From Argonema galeatum A003/A1 (lineage in GTDB: Bacteria; Cyanobacteriota; Cyanobacteriia; Cyanobacteriales; Aerosakkonemataceae), in assembly GCF_023333595.1 (NCBI RefSeq), contig NZ_JAIQZM010000001.1, positions 243,100-307,099 on the forward strand: a stretch of 64,000 bases of DNA, given 5' to 3'. This document shows, in pieces, positions 61,393 through 64,000 of the stretch. The stretch's first letter is position 1. Every line of letters begins with the position of its first letter. The notes under the pieces are model-generated. The model did no database searches, was not told the DNA's origin, and saw only the letters and a program-made list of their open reading frames with translations. Made by a program: the position numbers and the translations under genes.

Positions 61393-63414
61393 GTGGAAAA
61401 AGGAAAGCTGGTCGAAGTTCGGCTACATGGAGAGCGGCGGTTGGTCGTTACAGAACGTCCAGAGGGGAAAACAAAGTGGGTCGTGCTAGATGAGCGCGGT
61501 CAATCTTATACCGTCAATCCCCAGCAAATCAGTTATGAAGTAACAGGTCAAAGTTACCTGCAAAAAGAAATATCTAAGTTCCGTCAGGAAGTAGAGCCGT
61601 ATCTCGACCCTTCCAGTCTAGAAGTAGCTTGGGAAATATTGGTTGAGGACGGTACTAATAGCACCAACGTAGCCGAGATGGCGATGTTGCTGTTTTCGGA
61701 GAAAAGTCCGGCTCAGTGCTACGCGGCGTACTACTTGCTGTCGGAAGACAAGCTTTATTTCAAACAAAAGGGAGACCGCTACGAGCCCCGCTCTCGCACT
61801 TTGGTTGAGGAACTGAAACATCAGTGGGAAGTGGCGAGTCAGCGCAAACGAGAGTCTGAAGAATTTTGGGCTCGCGTGCAGCAAGGGCTGGCTGGGGAGT
61901 CGGTGGAATGGCACAGTAGCGATCGCACTCGTTTGGACGCTTTAGAACGGTTTGCAGCGCTGGGAGAAGAAGCTACAGGACGTGCTTTAGCCCAAGAAAC
62001 CCTGGCAGCTTTGGAGCGATCCGGTACTCCTCAAGCAGCTTTCGATCTGTTGGTGCAGCTGGGCTTGTGGAGTACACACGAGAACCTGTTTCTGCGGCGC
62101 AGCCAGATCCCAATTCACTTTTCTACTAAGGTGCTAGAAGTGGCTCAGCAGCGTATAGAGTTTCTACCCGCAGATCCAGACTTAAATCGCCTGGATTTGA
62201 CTCATCTGAAGGTTTACACCGTTGACGACGAAAGTACTCGCGAAATCGATGATGGGTTGAGTTGGGAGAAACTTGAAGATGAGCGCGGACGGCTTTGGGT
62301 TCACATTGCCGATCCCAGCCGTTGGCTGACACCAGGGGATGAATTAGATATGGAGGCTCGCCGTCGCAGTACTACCTTGTATTTGCCGACAGGCCCGATC
62401 CCGATGTTCCCCACAGAACTAGCCACGGGGCCAATGAGTCTGATCCAGGGAAAAATCTGTACCGCCCTCAGCTTCGGGATTGTATTGGATGAAGTTGGAG
62501 CGGTGCAAGAGTACAGCATCCATGCCAGCATTATCAAGCCGACTTATCGCCTGACTTACGAAGATGTGGATGAAATGCTGGAACTGGGCGTTCCGGCAGA
62601 ACCAGAATTGGCGGCGCTTCACCTTAAGGCGCAACTGCGACAATCGTGGCGGCGTTCTCAAGGTGCGATCGGCATCCACCTGCCAGAAGGGTTGATTAAA
62701 GTTGAGGATGACGAGATCTACATCCAAGTTTTAGAAGACTCGTCATCGCGCCAGATGGTAGCAGAAATGATGATTTTGGCTGGCGAAGTAGCAGCTCGTT
62801 ACGGTCAAACCCACCAAATCGCTTTACCCTTTCGCGGTCAGCCCCAACCAGAACTACCTTCGGAAGAGGAATTACTGCAACTTCCGGCTGGGTGGGTGAG
62901 ATCGGCAGCAGTACGTCGGTGTATGCCCCGCAGCGAAATGAGCATCACTCCGGCTCGCCATGCGAGTCTGGGCTTGGATACTTACACTCAGGCGACTTCT
63001 CCGATTCGTCGCTACACGGATTTGCTAACCCATTTCCAAATTAAAGCTCATCTGCGTGGCGATCGCTTGCCTTTCTCCGCAGATGAGTTGAGGGAAGTGA
63101 TGATGAGCGTCACTGCGGTGAGCCAGGAAGCTAGCTTGGTGGAACGCCAAACCCATCGCTATTGGGCTTTGGAATATCTGCGCCGTCACTCGGATCGGGT
63201 ATGGCAAGCTCTGCTGTTGCGCTGGTTGAGAGAAGACGACAGGTTGGGGTTAATTCTGTTGGAGGATTTGGGGCTGGAATTGCCGATGGGCTTCCGGCGT
63301 TCTGTATTTTTGGGCGATCGCTTAGAAGTTCGGGTTAGCCACGTCGATCCGCGCCAAGATGCGATCAAGTTCCAGGAAGTGGTCGATCGACAGGCCCAAA
63401 CAGCTGCTACTTAA
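61393..63414 (+). CDS. Exoribonuclease II/R (RNB family)
   Basis: 673 residues from GTG at 61393 (MEKGKLVEVRLHGERRLVVT), the usual cyanobacterial N-terminus and length. The RNB domain has YTVDDESTREIDDGLSW with the catalytic Asp cluster, RRRSTTLYLPTGPIPMFPTE, and SPIRRYTDLLTHFQIKAHLR with the RNA-binding Arg. A short S1-like end follows. It degrades RNA 3'-5' hydrolytically. Third gene after rpmG-rpsR and possibly co-transcribed. Confidence 0.93.
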   Translation: MEKGKLVEVRLHGERRLVVTERPEGKTKWVVLDERGQSYTVNPQQISYEVTGQSYLQKEISKFRQEVEPYLDPSSLEVAWEILVEDGTNSTNVAEMAMLLFSEKSPAQCYAAYYLLSEDKLYFKQKGDRYEPRSRTLVEELKHQWEVASQRKRESEEFWARVQQGLAGESVEWHSSDRTRLDALERFAALGEEATGRALAQETLAALERSGTPQAAFDLLVQLGLWSTHENLFLRRSQIPIHFSTKVLEVAQQRIEFLPADPDLNRLDLTHLKVYTVDDESTREIDDGLSWEKLEDERGRLWVHIADPSRWLTPGDELDMEARRRSTTLYLPTGPIPMFPTELATGPMSLIQGKICTALSFGIVLDEVGAVQEYSIHASIIKPTYRLTYEDVDEMLELGVPAEPELAALHLKAQLRQSWRRSQGAIGIHLPEGLIKVEDDEIYIQVLEDSSSRQMVAEMMILAGEVAARYGQTHQIALPFRGQPQPELPSEEELLQLPAGWVRSAAVRRCMPRSEMSITPARHASLGLDTYTQATSPIRRYTDLLTHFQIKAHLRGDRLPFSADELREVMMSVTAVSQEASLVERQTHRYWALEYLRRHSDRVWQALLLRWLREDDRLGLILLEDLGLELPMGFRRSVFLGDRLEVRVSHVDPRQDAIKFQEVVDRQAQTAAT

Positions 63415-63478
63415 ATAATTAAAAATTAAAAAATTAAAAATTAAAGAAGAGGAGGAACAGGAAAGCAAACTACTGACA

Positions 63479-64000
63479 TTACATTGAGTCAGTAATATTT
63501 ACTTCCGTGGATATTGGGGATTGTTCTTGACAGGTAGCTACAAAAAATTCTACCTGCACGAAGCCTATCTCTATCAAATCTCCATCCCGAAGGGTACGGC
63601 GCTCTAAAGTATCTAACTGACGATGATTTACCTTAGTGCCATTCCTGCTACCAATATCTGCAATATGAAAGTGCTTGCCAAGTTCATGCCCAATTACAGC
63701 GTGGTGGCGAGAGATACAGCTGTCTTGGATAGCGATCGCGCAGTTCGATCGCCTTCCAATCAACCAACTCGAAGCATTATCTATAATTTGAACCCCTTGA
63801 GCTTCGGTAATATTAGTTACCAGAAAAGTGGTGCTACCCGTGTTAACAGCTTGGATGTAGAATGGGGCCATCTCACAGCGCTTAGGGGCATTCAAAATTG
63901 GTTCAATAATCGTTGTAACCTGCTCAGCGTCGTGGTTACAGTTGGCAAACAAAGAGCGTAAAAAAGAGGTATTTTGCTCTAAAAATTTTAAGGCCCGATC
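63479..64000 (-). CDS. FHA-domain protein, 5' partial
   Basis: The frame is open to the right window edge (upstream residues DRALKFLEQNTSFLRSLFAN), so the start is outside. The FHA domain (about the last 110 residues) has SSWLIGRRSNCAIAIQDSCI, SRHHAVIG and GSRNGTKVN, the phosphothreonine-binding Arg, Ser/His and Asn positions. It would read phosphorylation by Ser/Thr kinases. No kinase is visible here. Confidence 0.85.
   Translation of the reverse strand, partial: DRALKFLEQNTSFLRSLFANCNHDAEQVTTIIEPILNAPKRCEMAPFYIQAVNTGSTTFLVTNITEAQGVQIIDNASSWLIGRRSNCAIAIQDSCISRHHAVIGHELGKHFHIADIGSRNGTKVNHRQLDTLERRTLRDGDLIEIGFVQVEFFVATCQEQSPISTEVNITDSM

Overview
The window looks like chromosome from a cyanobacterium, probably a filamentous non-heterocystous one. 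The palindrome GCGATCGC (HIP1) recurs throughout, as do heptamer tandem repeats and very small dispersed repeats. Recognisable genes include an FtsH of the photosystem II repair type, an rbp-rpsU pair, aroH next to sppA, an alternative respiratory oxidase locus, a cyanobacterial-type RNase II, and fdxN-element excision genes (xisH/xisI). The species assignment is inference; no rRNA, tRNA or CRISPR array was seen.

Layout. 0-4.5 kb: a repeat-rich secreted protein cut by the left edge, an M20 amidohydrolase, small membrane or secreted proteins, and repeat-filled spacers. 4.5-7.7 kb: a toxin-antitoxin island (VapBC, BrnTA, a broken retropepsin and a broken antitoxin) punctuated by three copies of one short element and ending in a truncated TnpB. 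7.7-11.5 kb: an inositol-phosphate-synthase-like gene, an SDR and a frameshifted PhyH oxygenase, then a wrecked xisH and an intact xisI. 11.6-24.2 kb: a WD40/coiled-coil protein, fluoride channel plus DUF190, aspS, two Uma2 genes, a HicB-like gene, a NB-ARC protein, and rbp-rpsU. 24.2-32.6 kb: ftsH, aroH, sppA, an EamA transporter, a HEAT protein and a sugar-binding lipoprotein. 32.6-41.2 kb: a decay zone with a FUSC transporter carrying an internal deletion, a broken ctaC ahead of intact ctaD/ctaE, a truncated NDH-2, an RTX protein and a truncated methyltransferase. 41.6-46.5 kb: DUF4360, an NTF2-like protein, a family-2 glycosyltransferase, and an orphan polymorphic-toxin deaminase domain with two candidate immunity genes.

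The most notable region is 46.6-59.8 kb. It is a one-directional, tightly packed set of genes: an N-acyl-D-amino-acid-deacylase-like amidohydrolase, an Mpo1-like protein, three Rieske oxygenases, a ferritin-like diiron protein, an AurF-like diiron oxygenase, a 2Fe-2S ferredoxin, a sterol-desaturase-family hydroxylase, a hexapeptide acyltransferase and a GH3-type acyl-adenylating ligase. I read it as an undescribed oxygenase-dominated biosynthetic cluster. It is interrupted near 54.9-55.8 kb by a MITE-like element, a VapBC pair and a 78-bp remnant of a second copy of the third Rieske gene.

59.8-64 kb returns to housekeeping: rpmG, rpsR, an RNase II/R, and an FHA protein cut by the right edge. 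A recurring theme is genome erosion at short repeats: at least ten gene remnants are visible, several with a dispersed repeat at or close to the break.
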